DNA from: Croceibacterium segetis
Lineage (GTDB): Bacteria > Pseudomonadota > Alphaproteobacteria > Sphingomonadales > Sphingomonadaceae
Direction of reading: 5' to 3'
Assembly (NCBI RefSeq): GCF_011320115.1
Contig: NZ_JAANOZ010000011.1
Coordinates: 1 to 64,000 of the forward strand
Length of the DNA stretch: 64,000 nt
Below are positions 8,420-15,742 of the stretch, piece after piece (the stretch's first letter is position 1; each line of letters opens with the position of its first letter). Both the position numbers and the translations under genes were made by a program. Below the pieces are notes generated by a model, which was given only the letters and a program-made list of their open reading frames with translations, was not told the origin of the DNA and did not search any database.

Positions 8420-8955
8420 AGATACAGCTTCGGGTTCACCGCGATGCCCTGCTCCTTGCAGTAGCTCTCGTAGTGGTTGATCATCCACCACACGTCGACC
8501 GTCTCGATCAACTGCGCCTGGTTGTCGTAGAACTCGATCGGGCCGACCATCCAGCCCCACAGCTTGCAGCCCTCGGGGTGGTCGGTGACGAGCGTGTGGC
8601 TTTCGCCCGGCACTTCGAAGATCAGCCCGCCGGGCGAAGCGACCCAGTCGTATTCGAGATAGCGGACCGAGCCGGTGATGCAGACCATCGTCACCGTGCC
8701 GCGGTGGAAGTGGGTGCCGATCGTCCCCGGGCCCTTCATCCACAGGATGTTCGAATAGGCGTTCTGGCGCACGTCGAACGCGAGGTGCTTGATCGCCGCG
8801 CTGTCGCCGAACGGCACCCACGGGCTGTCCCTGTCGCTTTCGGCGTCGATGTAGCGCCCGCCCGGCGTGTGCGCGCGGACGAGGTCCTTGTAGTTGAACG
8901 GGACGTCGACGATCCGCTGCTCGGTGTTCGGCGGGGCTTTCATCTGGCTGGCCAT
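8416..8955 (-). CDS. Cupin, 2,4'-dihydroxyacetophenone dioxygenase type (copy 1)
   Basis: A 179-residue single-domain cupin. The metal ligands are H82 and H84 in THFHRG, and H120 in PGESHTL. The usual motif-1 glutamate (HxHx3-4E) is not evident, which is also seen in non-classical cupin dioxygenases. The 2,4'-dihydroxyacetophenone dioxygenase family splits a C-C bond next to a keto-hydroxy carbon of an aryl side chain using non-haem iron. ATG 8955 follows AGGAG. It is clearly paralogous to the gene 14 nt upstream and is translationally coupled to the SDR. The substrate assignment is inferred from family resemblance. Confidence 0.75.
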   Translation of the reverse strand: MASQMKAPPNTEQRIVDVPFNYKDLVRAHTPGGRYIDAESDRDSPWVPFGDSAAIKHLAFDVRQNAYSNILWMKGPGTIGTHFHRGTVTMVCITGSVRYLEYDWVASPGGLIFEVPGESHTLVTDHPEGCKLWGWMVGPIEFYDNQAQLIETVDVWWMINHYESYCKEQGIAVNPKLYL

Positions 8956-8969
8956 TGGGGCGGCTCCTT

Positions 8970-9515
8970 TCAGCGGATCAGGGTGTCGAGGTAGTCGGCG
9001 CCCACGCCGACTTCGTCGTAGTGGGCGCGGGCGTCCTTCATGTAGTCGAACACGTCGTAGTGGCCGACGGTGTTGCCCTGCTCGTCGAGCCACATCAGCG
9101 GGCCCGAAACGACGAAGAAAACCTTCATCGGGTCAGGGTGCTCGTAGCTGACCAGCGTGTGGCTCTCGCCAGGGGTCTCGAAGATGAAGTCGCCCGCGGT
9201 CGCGGTCCATTCGTGCTCGAGGTAGGCCCACTTGCCGCTGATCGTGTACGCCCAGATCGGCTTGGGGTGGTAGTGCCGGTTCACGATGCAGGGTTTCTTG
9301 GCCATCAGCACGTCTGCCCACATGTTGAGCGTCGGGCTGATCCACACCGGTTTCGAATAAACGTCCTCCACCTGCGGCCGTCCGATCGGCACCCACAGCC
9401 GCTCGTCGCCCTCGGCGATCTTGGCGAAGTAGGCTTCGGGCTTGGCACCCGGGCGGAGCGCGTGGGGGACCGGCGGCGTGCCTTTCCACGGCTCGGTGGT
9501 GGGAGCTTCGGGCAT
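8970..9515 (-). CDS. Cupin, 2,4'-dihydroxyacetophenone dioxygenase type (copy 2)
   Basis: A 181-residue paralogue of the following gene. Equivalent ligands are H81 and H83 (RHYHP) and H119 (PGESHTL). Both copies share WVP near the N-terminus, YLE-EW and the FE-PGESHTLV block, but differ in the presumed substrate-facing segments. Conservation of the metal ligands in both suggests both are active, either as two enzymes or as a heteromer. It sits 21 nt after the MFS gene in the same operon. Confidence 0.75.
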   Translation of the reverse strand: MPEAPTTEPWKGTPPVPHALRPGAKPEAYFAKIAEGDERLWVPIGRPQVEDVYSKPVWISPTLNMWADVLMAKKPCIVNRHYHPKPIWAYTISGKWAYLEHEWTATAGDFIFETPGESHTLVSYEHPDPMKVFFVVSGPLMWLDEQGNTVGHYDVFDYMKDARAHYDEVGVGADYLDTLIR

Positions 9516-9536
9516 CGGTATTCCTCTCTCAGTCGT

Positions 9537-10826
9537 TCAGGCTGCGGCGGGCGTCATCCCCCGCTTGGCGAGCACGCGCGGCGCGCTTTCCTTGAGGCCG
9601 AAGGCGAACAGGCCGCCGACCAGTGTCAGCCCGACCATGATCCACAGCGGAGCCTGCAGGCCGTAGGCGTCGGCGAACACGCCGGCGATAGCCGGTCCGC
9701 CGGCGCCGCCGATGATCTCGCACGCGCCCATGCACAGGCCGAACACCGTGGCCGCCATAACCGGCGGCACGCTCTCCGACGGAACGGTGGCCATGAACAG
9801 CGGGAAGATACCGTTGAGCGCCCAGCCGACGAAGAAGATCGCCACCATGCCGGCGTAAGGCCCGGTGTAGTACATCGCCCCGAGCGGCAGGATAAGCGAG
9901 ATGAACGGCATCGCGATCATCACCGGGCGGCGGCCGATCACGTCGGAAAGGCCCGCGGTGAGGAAGCTGCCGAGCGTCGCCGAGATGCCCAGCGTGCCCA
10001 TCAGCCAGCTCTGGTCGCTGGCGCTGTAGCCGCGCACCTGCGTGAGATAGAGCGGCATGAACGCCCAGGTGATTACCAGGTAGGCGACGAGCACCACGCC
10101 CATGACCACGCAGATCCAGATGTTGCGGATCTGCAGCGCTTCCCAGATCGCCGCGATGTAGCCGCCGATGCCCTTGCCGGTCGCGTGCGGCGTGGGCGGA
10201 GCCGACGAGTTGACCGAGGGTACCGGCTCAGTTTCCTCGTGCTCCGGCTCCTTGAGCGTGAACCAGATCAGCGCAGCGCAGATTAGGCCGGGAATGCCTG
10301 CGATGTAGAACGCCTCGCGCCAGCCGTACTCCTGCGCCAGCATCGTCAGCACGACCGGGGCGACGAACGAGCCGAAGAAGTTCGAGCCGAAGTTCTGCGC
10401 CACGCCCTGGGCGAGCCCGCGCTTGGCCGGATCGACTTCGCTGGCGACCATCGCGTGGCTGATCGGCATGACCCCGCCTTCGGCGAGGCCCATCAGGATG
10501 CGCGCACCGATCAGCATGGCGAAGGTCGCGGCAAGGCCGGTGAGGAACGAGCACGCCGAGAACGCCGCGGTGGCGATCACCAACAGCAGCTTGCGGTTGC
10601 CGACGATGTCCGACACCCGGCTGACGCCGAACGCGGCGATTGCCCAGATGAAGCTGAAGATGCCGGCGACGTAGCCGACCTGGCTGTTCGACAAGTGCAG
10701 GTCCGGCTGCACGAAGGGCATCAGGAAATTGAGCGAGTTGCGGTCGAAGAAGACGATTCCGAAATTGACGCTCAGCAGCCCGACGAGCCAGGCCTGGTAT
10801 CCGGGGGAATTGCGTTTGCTGCTCAT
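9537..10826 (-). CDS. MFS transporter, probably uptake of the operon's substrate
   Basis: A 429-residue 12-TM permease. Motif A is present in both halves (VSRVSDIVGNRK and LSDVIGRRPVM), and FFDRNSLNFLMP lies in TM1. A hydrophilic central loop near residue 210 (EPEHEETEPVPSVNSS) joins the halves. The pattern matches organic-acid or aromatic-acid symporters of the ACS type. Placement between VOC and cupin genes, 9 nt from the former, suggests it imports the compound degraded by the operon. Confidence 0.82.
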   Translation of the reverse strand: MSSKRNSPGYQAWLVGLLSVNFGIVFFDRNSLNFLMPFVQPDLHLSNSQVGYVAGIFSFIWAIAAFGVSRVSDIVGNRKLLLVIATAAFSACSFLTGLAATFAMLIGARILMGLAEGGVMPISHAMVASEVDPAKRGLAQGVAQNFGSNFFGSFVAPVVLTMLAQEYGWREAFYIAGIPGLICAALIWFTLKEPEHEETEPVPSVNSSAPPTPHATGKGIGGYIAAIWEALQIRNIWICVVMGVVLVAYLVITWAFMPLYLTQVRGYSASDQSWLMGTLGISATLGSFLTAGLSDVIGRRPVMIAMPFISLILPLGAMYYTGPYAGMVAIFFVGWALNGIFPLFMATVPSESVPPVMAATVFGLCMGACEIIGGAGGPAIAGVFADAYGLQAPLWIMVGLTLVGGLFAFGLKESAPRVLAKRGMTPAAA

Positions 10827-10835
10827 CGACTATCC

Positions 10836-11381
10836 TTACAGGAACGAACGAACCGGATCGCTGCCGTCCCAGCCGAGGCTGGCTTTCCAGAAGCGGGTGA
10901 AGGTCTCGTCCATGCCTGGCGTGACCGGAAGAAGCTCGAGGAAGCCCCACTGCACGCCGGCGCCGTTGTCGAGGTAGACCACCTCGCCCCCGGTCGGCAC
11001 CGCGGCGCGGAACGCTTCCGTGTAGCCGCGCGCCTGGTAGGCGAGGCTGTCGGCGTCGACGTCGGCGCTGGCGAGGCCGAAGTGATGGAAGCCGTAGCCA
11101 CGGTGGGCGATGGTTTCGCGATAGACGCTCGGGTTGTTGTCGAGCGGCTGGATCAGTTCGATCAGCATGTGCCCGGCAAAGCCCATGCCGATGGTGATGT
11201 CGGCGGTGGATTCCTCGCCGCGATAGGTCTGGCCGGGCACGAGGAAATGGTCGAGCACGAAGAACGGCCCGGCGCCGGTGTTCTTCACCCAATGGTCGAT
11301 CGCCGAGGGCAGATCCTCGACCACGAACGCGGTCTGCGCGATGCCGCCCATCGGCTGGCCGTAGCCGAGCTCGTCTGCCAT
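10836..11381 (-). CDS. VOC (glyoxalase/extradiol dioxygenase fold) protein
   Basis: 181 residues from ATG 11381 (GGAGAGG upstream); the open frame beyond that runs through a dispersed palindrome, so a longer start is unlikely. It begins GGIAQTAFVVEDLPSAIDHW, a typical first VOC beta-alpha unit, and later has GYGFHHFGLASADVDA. Metal ligands of the fold are plausible at the paired His and at E in WGFLELLP. Members include dioxygenases, epimerases and lyases, so the reaction is unknown. It is the first gene of the seven-gene operon. Confidence 0.75.
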   Translation of the reverse strand: MADELGYGQPMGGIAQTAFVVEDLPSAIDHWVKNTGAGPFFVLDHFLVPGQTYRGEESTADITIGMGFAGHMLIELIQPLDNNPSVYRETIAHRGYGFHHFGLASADVDADSLAYQARGYTEAFRAAVPTGGEVVYLDNGAGVQWGFLELLPVTPGMDETFTRFWKASLGWDGSDPVRSFL

Positions 11382-11393
11382 GTGCCTCTCCAC

Positions 11394-11412
11394 CCCCGGA
11401 TCAAGTCCGGGG
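11394..11412. repeat. Perfect palindrome CCCCGGA-TCAAG-TCCGGGG
   Basis: A 7-bp perfect inverted repeat with a 5-nt spacer in the 105-bp divergent intergenic region between the VOC and aldolase genes. I recall this sequence type as an abundant dispersed palindrome in alphaproteobacterial intergenic DNA, so it is not necessarily an operator of this cluster. It lies 13 nt upstream of the VOC start codon and could form a hairpin in that leader. Confidence 0.6.
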
Positions 11413-11486
11413 TTCGGCAATGGCTCGCCAATCGGCGCGACAAAGTCAATCACGCCGTGCTAGGCAGGGGCCAACGGAGACGAAAT

Positions 11487-12242
11487 ATGGCCACCCAGAT
11501 AAAGCGTGACCTCCAGTGCAGCGCCGCCGAATGGGCCGCGCGGCAGGACCTCGCCGCCTGCTATCGGATCTTCGACATGCTCGGCTGGTCGGAGTCGATC
11601 TACAACCACATCACCTTGCGCGTGCCGGGCGAGGAAGCGTTCCTGATCAACCCGTTCGGCCTGCTGTGGTCGGAGGTGACCGCCAGCAACCTGGTCAAGA
11701 TCGACAGCGAGGGCAACAAGCTGTGCGGCAGCCCCTATCCGGTCAACCTGGCGGGCTTCACCCAGCATTCGGTGTTCCACAAGCACCTGCCGTGGGCGCA
11801 CGCGATCGTCCACACGCACACCCCCGACACGATGGCGGTGTGCTCGAGCGAAGAGGGGCTGACGCCGACCAACTTCTATTCGTGCTTCTTCGAGGGCTCC
11901 ATCGGTTATCACGATTTCGAGGGCATCACGGTGCGCGCCGAGGAGGGCGAGCGACTGATCCAGAACGTCGGCAACCATCAGGTGCTGATGTTGCGCAACC
12001 ATGGGCCCGTGGTGATGGCGCCGACGCTGCCGGCGATGTTCCTCAGCTACTACATGTTGCAGCGCGCCTGCGAGATCCAGGTCAAGACCAATGCCCTCGG
12101 CAAGCCGATCACCGTGCCGCCCGACGTAATCGAGGTGCACCAGCGCGACCGCGACCAGATGCTCACCGCCGAGTTCGGCAAGCTCGACTTCGAGGCGTGG
12201 AAGCGCAAGCTCGACACCGCCGACCGCGGCTGGCGCGACTGA
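11487..12242 (+). CDS. Class II aldolase/adducin family protein
   Basis: 251 residues, with GGAG upstream of ATG 11487. Zinc-ligand motifs are IVHTHTPDT (two His) and LRNHGPVVM (His). This family comprises fuculose- or ribulose-phosphate aldolases, 4-phosphoerythronate-type epimerases and decarboxylases acting on short hydroxy-carbonyl compounds. In this copy the long N-terminal part (SAAEWAARQDLAACYRIFDMLG, with YNHITLRVPG) matches the non-sugar subgroup found in aromatic-degradation loci. It is divergent from the seven-gene operon and is followed 23 nt later by the [2Fe-2S] protein. Confidence 0.82.
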   Translation: MATQIKRDLQCSAAEWAARQDLAACYRIFDMLGWSESIYNHITLRVPGEEAFLINPFGLLWSEVTASNLVKIDSEGNKLCGSPYPVNLAGFTQHSVFHKHLPWAHAIVHTHTPDTMAVCSSEEGLTPTNFYSCFFEGSIGYHDFEGITVRAEEGERLIQNVGNHQVLMLRNHGPVVMAPTLPAMFLSYYMLQRACEIQVKTNALGKPITVPPDVIEVHQRDRDQMLTAEFGKLDFEAWKRKLDTADRGWRD

Positions 12243-12265
12243 TCCGCGCTCGCTAGGACGACCCG

Positions 12266-12820
12266 ATGCCGAGCCTGACCGTCAACGCGCGGCCGCTGCG
12301 CTTCGACCTCGATCCGTCGACCCCGCTGCTGTGGGCCTTGCGCGACGCGGCCAATCTCACCGGCACGAAGTACGGCTGTGGCGTCGGCGATTGCGGCGCG
12401 TGCATGGTGCTGGTCGACGGCGAGGCGCTGAGGAGCTGCCTGATCACGCTCGGCGAGGCCGAGGGCCGGGTGGTCGTCACCATCGAAGGCCTCAGTCGCG
12501 ACCGTTCCCACCCGGTGCAGCAGGCCCTAGTGGCCGAACAGGCCATCCAGTGCGGTTTCTGCACGCCCGGAATCGCCATCGCCGCCGCGTCGTTGCTGGC
12601 GAAGAACGCCGCGCCGAGCGACGACGAGATCAGGCAGGCCATTCCGAACCTTTGCCGCTGCGGAGTGTACCAACGGCTGGTGCGGGCGATCCAGCGCGCC
12701 GCGCGAGTTACGGCTCGGCAGGAACGAATCAGCGCCGCGCCCGCTCCCGGGATAAGCCCGGCCGATGCCGCCTCCGCGGTGCCGGCGATGCGCAACGATG
12801 GACGCGAGGAGACACGATGA
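12266..12820 (+). CDS. [2Fe-2S] subunit of a molybdenum hydroxylase (orphan)
   Basis: 184 residues. The plant-type ferredoxin cluster is C38-C43-C46-C58 (YGCGVGDCGAC ... SC), and the helical cluster is C96-C99-C130-C132 (QCGFCTPG ... LCRCGVY). This is the small subunit of xanthine dehydrogenase/aldehyde oxidase-type enzymes, which pass electrons from a molybdopterin large subunit. No large or FAD subunit is encoded in the window. After about residue 150 there is a 30-residue Ala/Pro-rich tail not typical of the family. Its stop overlaps the next start (ATGA). A partner may be encoded elsewhere. Confidence 0.85.
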   Translation: MPSLTVNARPLRFDLDPSTPLLWALRDAANLTGTKYGCGVGDCGACMVLVDGEALRSCLITLGEAEGRVVVTIEGLSRDRSHPVQQALVAEQAIQCGFCTPGIAIAAASLLAKNAAPSDDEIRQAIPNLCRCGVYQRLVRAIQRAARVTARQERISAAPAPGISPADAASAVPAMRNDGREETR

Positions 12821-13161
12821 AGGCGACGATCTGGCACAACCCCGGCTGTGGCAAGTCGCGTGCGACGCTGGAGATTCTCCAGGGTCGCGGCGACGTCGAT
12901 CTCGAGGTGCTCGAATACCTCAAGAACCCGCCGGGCCGCGACAAGCTCGTCCAGCTCTATCGCGATGCCGGCATCGCCCCGCGCGAGGGCGTGCGCACGT
13001 ACGGCACCGACGCCGAGGAACGCGGCCTCACGACCGCCGACGACGCCACAGTGCTCGACGCGATGGTCGCCGATCCCCGGCTGATCGAGCGGCCGCTGGT
13101 CGAGACCGACAAGGGCGTTCGCCTGTGCCGCCCGCCCGAACGGGTCAACGAAATCCTCTGA
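12817..13161 (+). CDS. ArsC-family (glutaredoxin-coupled arsenate reductase-like) protein
   Basis: 114 residues starting MKATIWHNPGCGKSRAT, with the single catalytic Cys at position 11. The rest of the ArsC fold is present (VLEYLKNPPGRDKL, LIERPLVETDKGVRLCRPP). E. coli ArsC reduces arsenate through this Cys with glutathione/glutaredoxin. No arsR, arsB or acr3 is nearby, so arsenic resistance is not shown by context, and ArsC-like oxidoreductases of other function exist. It overlaps the [2Fe-2S] gene by 4 nt. Confidence 0.82.
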   Translation: MKATIWHNPGCGKSRATLEILQGRGDVDLEVLEYLKNPPGRDKLVQLYRDAGIAPREGVRTYGTDAEERGLTTADDATVLDAMVADPRLIERPLVETDKGVRLCRPPERVNEIL

Positions 13162-13248
13162 CCGCCTGTTGCATCGCGCCGCCTAATCTGCAAACCCCGG
13201 CCCGGCCGCGCCCCTCATGCCGGGGCATCACGAGAGGCACGATTTTGT

Positions 13249-13878
13249 ATGAACGGTAACGAGCTCGCCGAACGTCGCACCGGCGTGAAGCTCAGGCGGA
13301 AGATCGCCGAGGCGCTTGGGCCGGCGGGCGTGTTCTTCCGCGGGTTTCTCGAGCATCCGCGGATGGTCGGTTCGATCATTCCCTCGTCGCGCAACACGAT
13401 TCACAAGATGCTCGCGCCGGTGAAGTGGAACGAATGCAAGCTGTTCGTCGAATACGGCCCCGGCGTCGGCACCTTCTGCCGCCCGGTGCTCGACCGCCTG
13501 CCGCGCGACGGTGCGCTCCTCGTGATCGACACCAACCCCTTGTTCATCGACTATCTCAAGCGGACGATCCGTGACAGCCGCTTCCACCCCGTCCTCGGTT
13601 CGGCCGAGGACGTCGAGGCCATCGTCCAGGCACTCGGCTACGACAAGGCCGACTACGTCCTCTCGGGCCTCCCTTTCTCGACGCTGCCCGAAGGGGTCGG
13701 ACCGGCGATCGCCGCGGCGACCCACCGGGTGGTACGCCGGGGCGGGGCGTTCCTGACTTATCAGTTCAGCGCCACCGCGCGCGATCTCACCGCGCGTCAT
13801 TTCAAGCGCATCGAGACCGGCTTCGCCTGGTGGAACATCCCGCCGTGCCTGCTGTGCTGGGGCTGGCAGGAAGCCTGA
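13249..13878 (+). CDS. Class I SAM methyltransferase, phospholipid N-methyltransferase (PmtA)-like
   Basis: 209 residues. The SAM-binding loop is VEYGPGVGTF (around residue 67), an acidic strand end is VIDTNPLF, and the motif IV-like stretch is YVLSGLPFSTLP. The preceding HPRMVGSIIPSS and the GLPFS motif fit the PmtA group that methylates phosphatidylethanolamine toward phosphatidylcholine. The related KsgA-like rRNA methyltransferases are less likely at this length. It stands alone, convergent with the membrane protein downstream. Confidence 0.72.
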   Translation: MNGNELAERRTGVKLRRKIAEALGPAGVFFRGFLEHPRMVGSIIPSSRNTIHKMLAPVKWNECKLFVEYGPGVGTFCRPVLDRLPRDGALLVIDTNPLFIDYLKRTIRDSRFHPVLGSAEDVEAIVQALGYDKADYVLSGLPFSTLPEGVGPAIAAATHRVVRRGGAFLTYQFSATARDLTARHFKRIETGFAWWNIPPCLLCWGWQEA

Positions 13879-13884
13879 CCTTCG

Positions 13885-14709
13885 TTATTCGAACGTTTCG
13901 CTGAGCGCGGCCGGCGACGGCCCGGCGAACTGCGCGTGAACCGCCGAGAGCACGGCGAGGAAGGTCGTCACCCATGCGGCGTTCAGCATGCTGCCGACCA
14001 GGGCCTCGCCGAAGTGCGCCGCTTCCGTCCCGAACAGGCCGAACAGCAGGCCGAGCACCATCGAAACCACCAGCATGACCACGATGTAGGCGGCGAACAG
14101 CAAAACGAAGAACGCGAACAGCCGTCCGCCGTTGCCGTGGGTCAGCTGCCACGAGCGGGCGAGGGCCTTCAGCGGGCTGCCGACGTTCTCCTTGATCAGG
14201 ATCGGCGGCACCAGCGAGAAACGCACGAACAGCACGGCCCATGCGACAAGGCCGGCGAAAATGACGATCCCGGCGAGCCACGTCGCGCCGGTCAGAGCCG
14301 CGAGGAGGAGAACGACCATCAGCGCGAACGACAGGGCCATCCCCAGCACCAGGTAGGCGGTTATATAGGACAGGACCTTGCGCGCTCCGAGCTTCAGCGC
14401 CTGCGCCACAGTCGGGCGGCGGCGGTCCGACAGCAGCGCGATCAGTCCGAGCATGCCGGCGGCCTGCACCACGATGATGATCAGGATCACCCACCAGAGC
14501 TGGCCATAGAAGGCGGAAAGCCGCTCCATCACCGCCTTCGCGTCGTTCGACGCGGCCGCGCTCATTCCGGCCAGGGGATCGGGCGAAATAAGCATGAAGG
14601 CGAAATATGGGAGGAAGAAGAACACGCCGGCGACCACCAGGATCACGTCGCGGTTGCCGCCGATGCGCCTGACGGCGTCGCTCCAGGCCAGATTCATCTC
14701 GAGTTTCAT
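13885..14709 (-). CDS. Integral membrane protein, glycerophosphodiesterase-membrane-domain-like
   Basis: 274 residues with about six TM helices: VILVVAGVFFFLPYFAFML, then WWVILIIIVVQAAGMLGLIAL, and four more. A conserved-looking segment PPILIKENVGSPLKALARSWQLTHGN lies between TM4 and TM5, typical of GdpP/YciC-like membrane proteins of unknown function. There is no signal peptide and no catalytic motif. Convergent with the methyltransferase (6 nt gap) and divergent from lipB. Function unknown. Confidence 0.65.
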   Translation of the reverse strand: MKLEMNLAWSDAVRRIGGNRDVILVVAGVFFFLPYFAFMLISPDPLAGMSAAASNDAKAVMERLSAFYGQLWWVILIIIVVQAAGMLGLIALLSDRRRPTVAQALKLGARKVLSYITAYLVLGMALSFALMVVLLLAALTGATWLAGIVIFAGLVAWAVLFVRFSLVPPILIKENVGSPLKALARSWQLTHGNGGRLFAFFVLLFAAYIVVMLVVSMVLGLLFGLFGTEAAHFGEALVGSMLNAAWVTTFLAVLSAVHAQFAGPSPAALSETFE

Positions 14710-14774
14710 CGCTTAGCTTTCCTGTGGCCTCTTGACCCTTGATAAACGGCGCGCGCGCCGCCACGCAATCGGCG

Positions 14775-15443
14775 ATGGCCACGGTTCCGGAGAATTCGAT
14801 CGAATGGCGGCGCAGCGAGGCGCCGGTCCCCTATCGCCGGGCGCTCGCCGAGCAGGAAGCCCGCAACGCGGCGATCGCGGCCGGCGAGGCGGACGAACTG
14901 GTCTGGCTGCTCGAGCACCCGCCGGTCTACACCGCCGGCACCAGCGCACCGCCGGGCGAGCTGCTCGATCCGCGCTTCGAGGTCGTCGAGACCGGGCGCG
15001 GAGGGCGCTACACTTACCATGGCCCCGGACAGCGGGTCGGTTACGTGCTGCTCGATCTCGCCAAGCGCGGGCGCGACGTGCGTTGCTTCGTCCATTCGCT
15101 CGAAGGCTGGGTCATCGCCACGCTGGCCGACTTCGGCGTCGAGTCCTGGCGGACCGAGGGCCGGATCGGCATCTGGACGCGCGACGTCGACGGCAGCGAG
15201 GCGAAGATCGGCGCGATCGGCGTCCGCATCCGCCGCTGGGTGACGATGCACGGGTTTGCGGTCAACCTCGATCCCGACCTCACGCATTTCGGCGGCATCG
15301 TGCCCTGCGGGATCGCCGATTTCGGCGTCACCAGCCTCAGCAAGCTCGGGATCGAGGTTGCGCCCGAGGAGTGGGATGAGGCATTGCAGCGTCGCGCCGG
15401 CGGTTTCCTTGCCGCGCTGGCTGGTTCGGAGACTTGCACTTGA
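14775..15443 (+). CDS. lipB: Octanoyl-[ACP]:protein N-octanoyltransferase LipB
   Basis: 222 residues. It moves octanoate from acyl carrier protein to lipoyl domains of 2-oxoacid dehydrogenases. All hallmarks are present: [28 protein letters not shown], the catalytic Lys in [10 protein letters not shown], and the acyl-thioester Cys in IVPCGI. ATG 14775 is preferred over a TTG at 14739 for length and spacing. lipA is not in the window. Its stop overlaps the following lipoprotein start (TTGA). Confidence 0.93.
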   Translation: MATVPENSIEWRRSEAPVPYRRALAEQEARNAAIAAGEADELVWLLEHPPVYTAGTSAPPGELLDPRFEVVETGRGGRYTYHGPGQRVGYVLLDLAKRGRDVRCFVHSLEGWVIATLADFGVESWRTEGRIGIWTRDVDGSEAKIGAIGVRIRRWVTMHGFAVNLDPDLTHFGGIVPCGIADFGVTSLSKLGIEVAPEEWDEALQRRAGGFLAALAGSETCT

Positions 15444-15742
15444 CCCTCCCGCGTTCGCTCGCCCTGCTGCTCCCGCTGGTATTGCTGGCCGGATGCAACA
15501 AGCCCGCCCGCAACGACGAGCGCTCGGCCTCGGGCGAAGTGCTGCAGGGAACGGTGAGCGACGCGATGCTGCCGCTCGACAAGCTCAAGTCCGAGCCGCC
15601 GCTGCTCGCCCCGAGCAAGGCAGGCACCACGCCCGAAGGCGCGGAGGATGAGGCAAGCGGCGAGGGCGATGCGGCCAGCGAAGCCGCGGGAGAACCCGGC
15701 GAAGCGGCGACGGCCGCGCCTTCGCCGACCGCCGCGCCCTAG
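15440..15742 (+). CDS. Small lipoprotein of unknown function
   Basis: 100 residues from TTG 15440, with GGAG 8 nt upstream; TTG 15434 is an alternative. A short signal ends in the lipobox LLAGC, and Cys would be lipidated. The rest is low-complexity and acidic, rich in Glu, Ala, Gly and Pro ([18 protein letters not shown]), so probably unstructured. It is coupled to lipB by a TTGA overlap, and its TAG stop is shared with the convergent CoA lyase. I do not recognise a family. Confidence 0.65.
   Translation: MTLPRSLALLLPLVLLAGCNKPARNDERSASGEVLQGTVSDAMLPLDKLKSEPPLLAPSKAGTTPEGAEDEASGEGDAASEAAGEPGEAATAAPSPTAAP

Noticed and set aside
12817-13161. Arsenic resistance operon
   Set aside because: Only an ArsC-like gene is present; no regulator or efflux gene.
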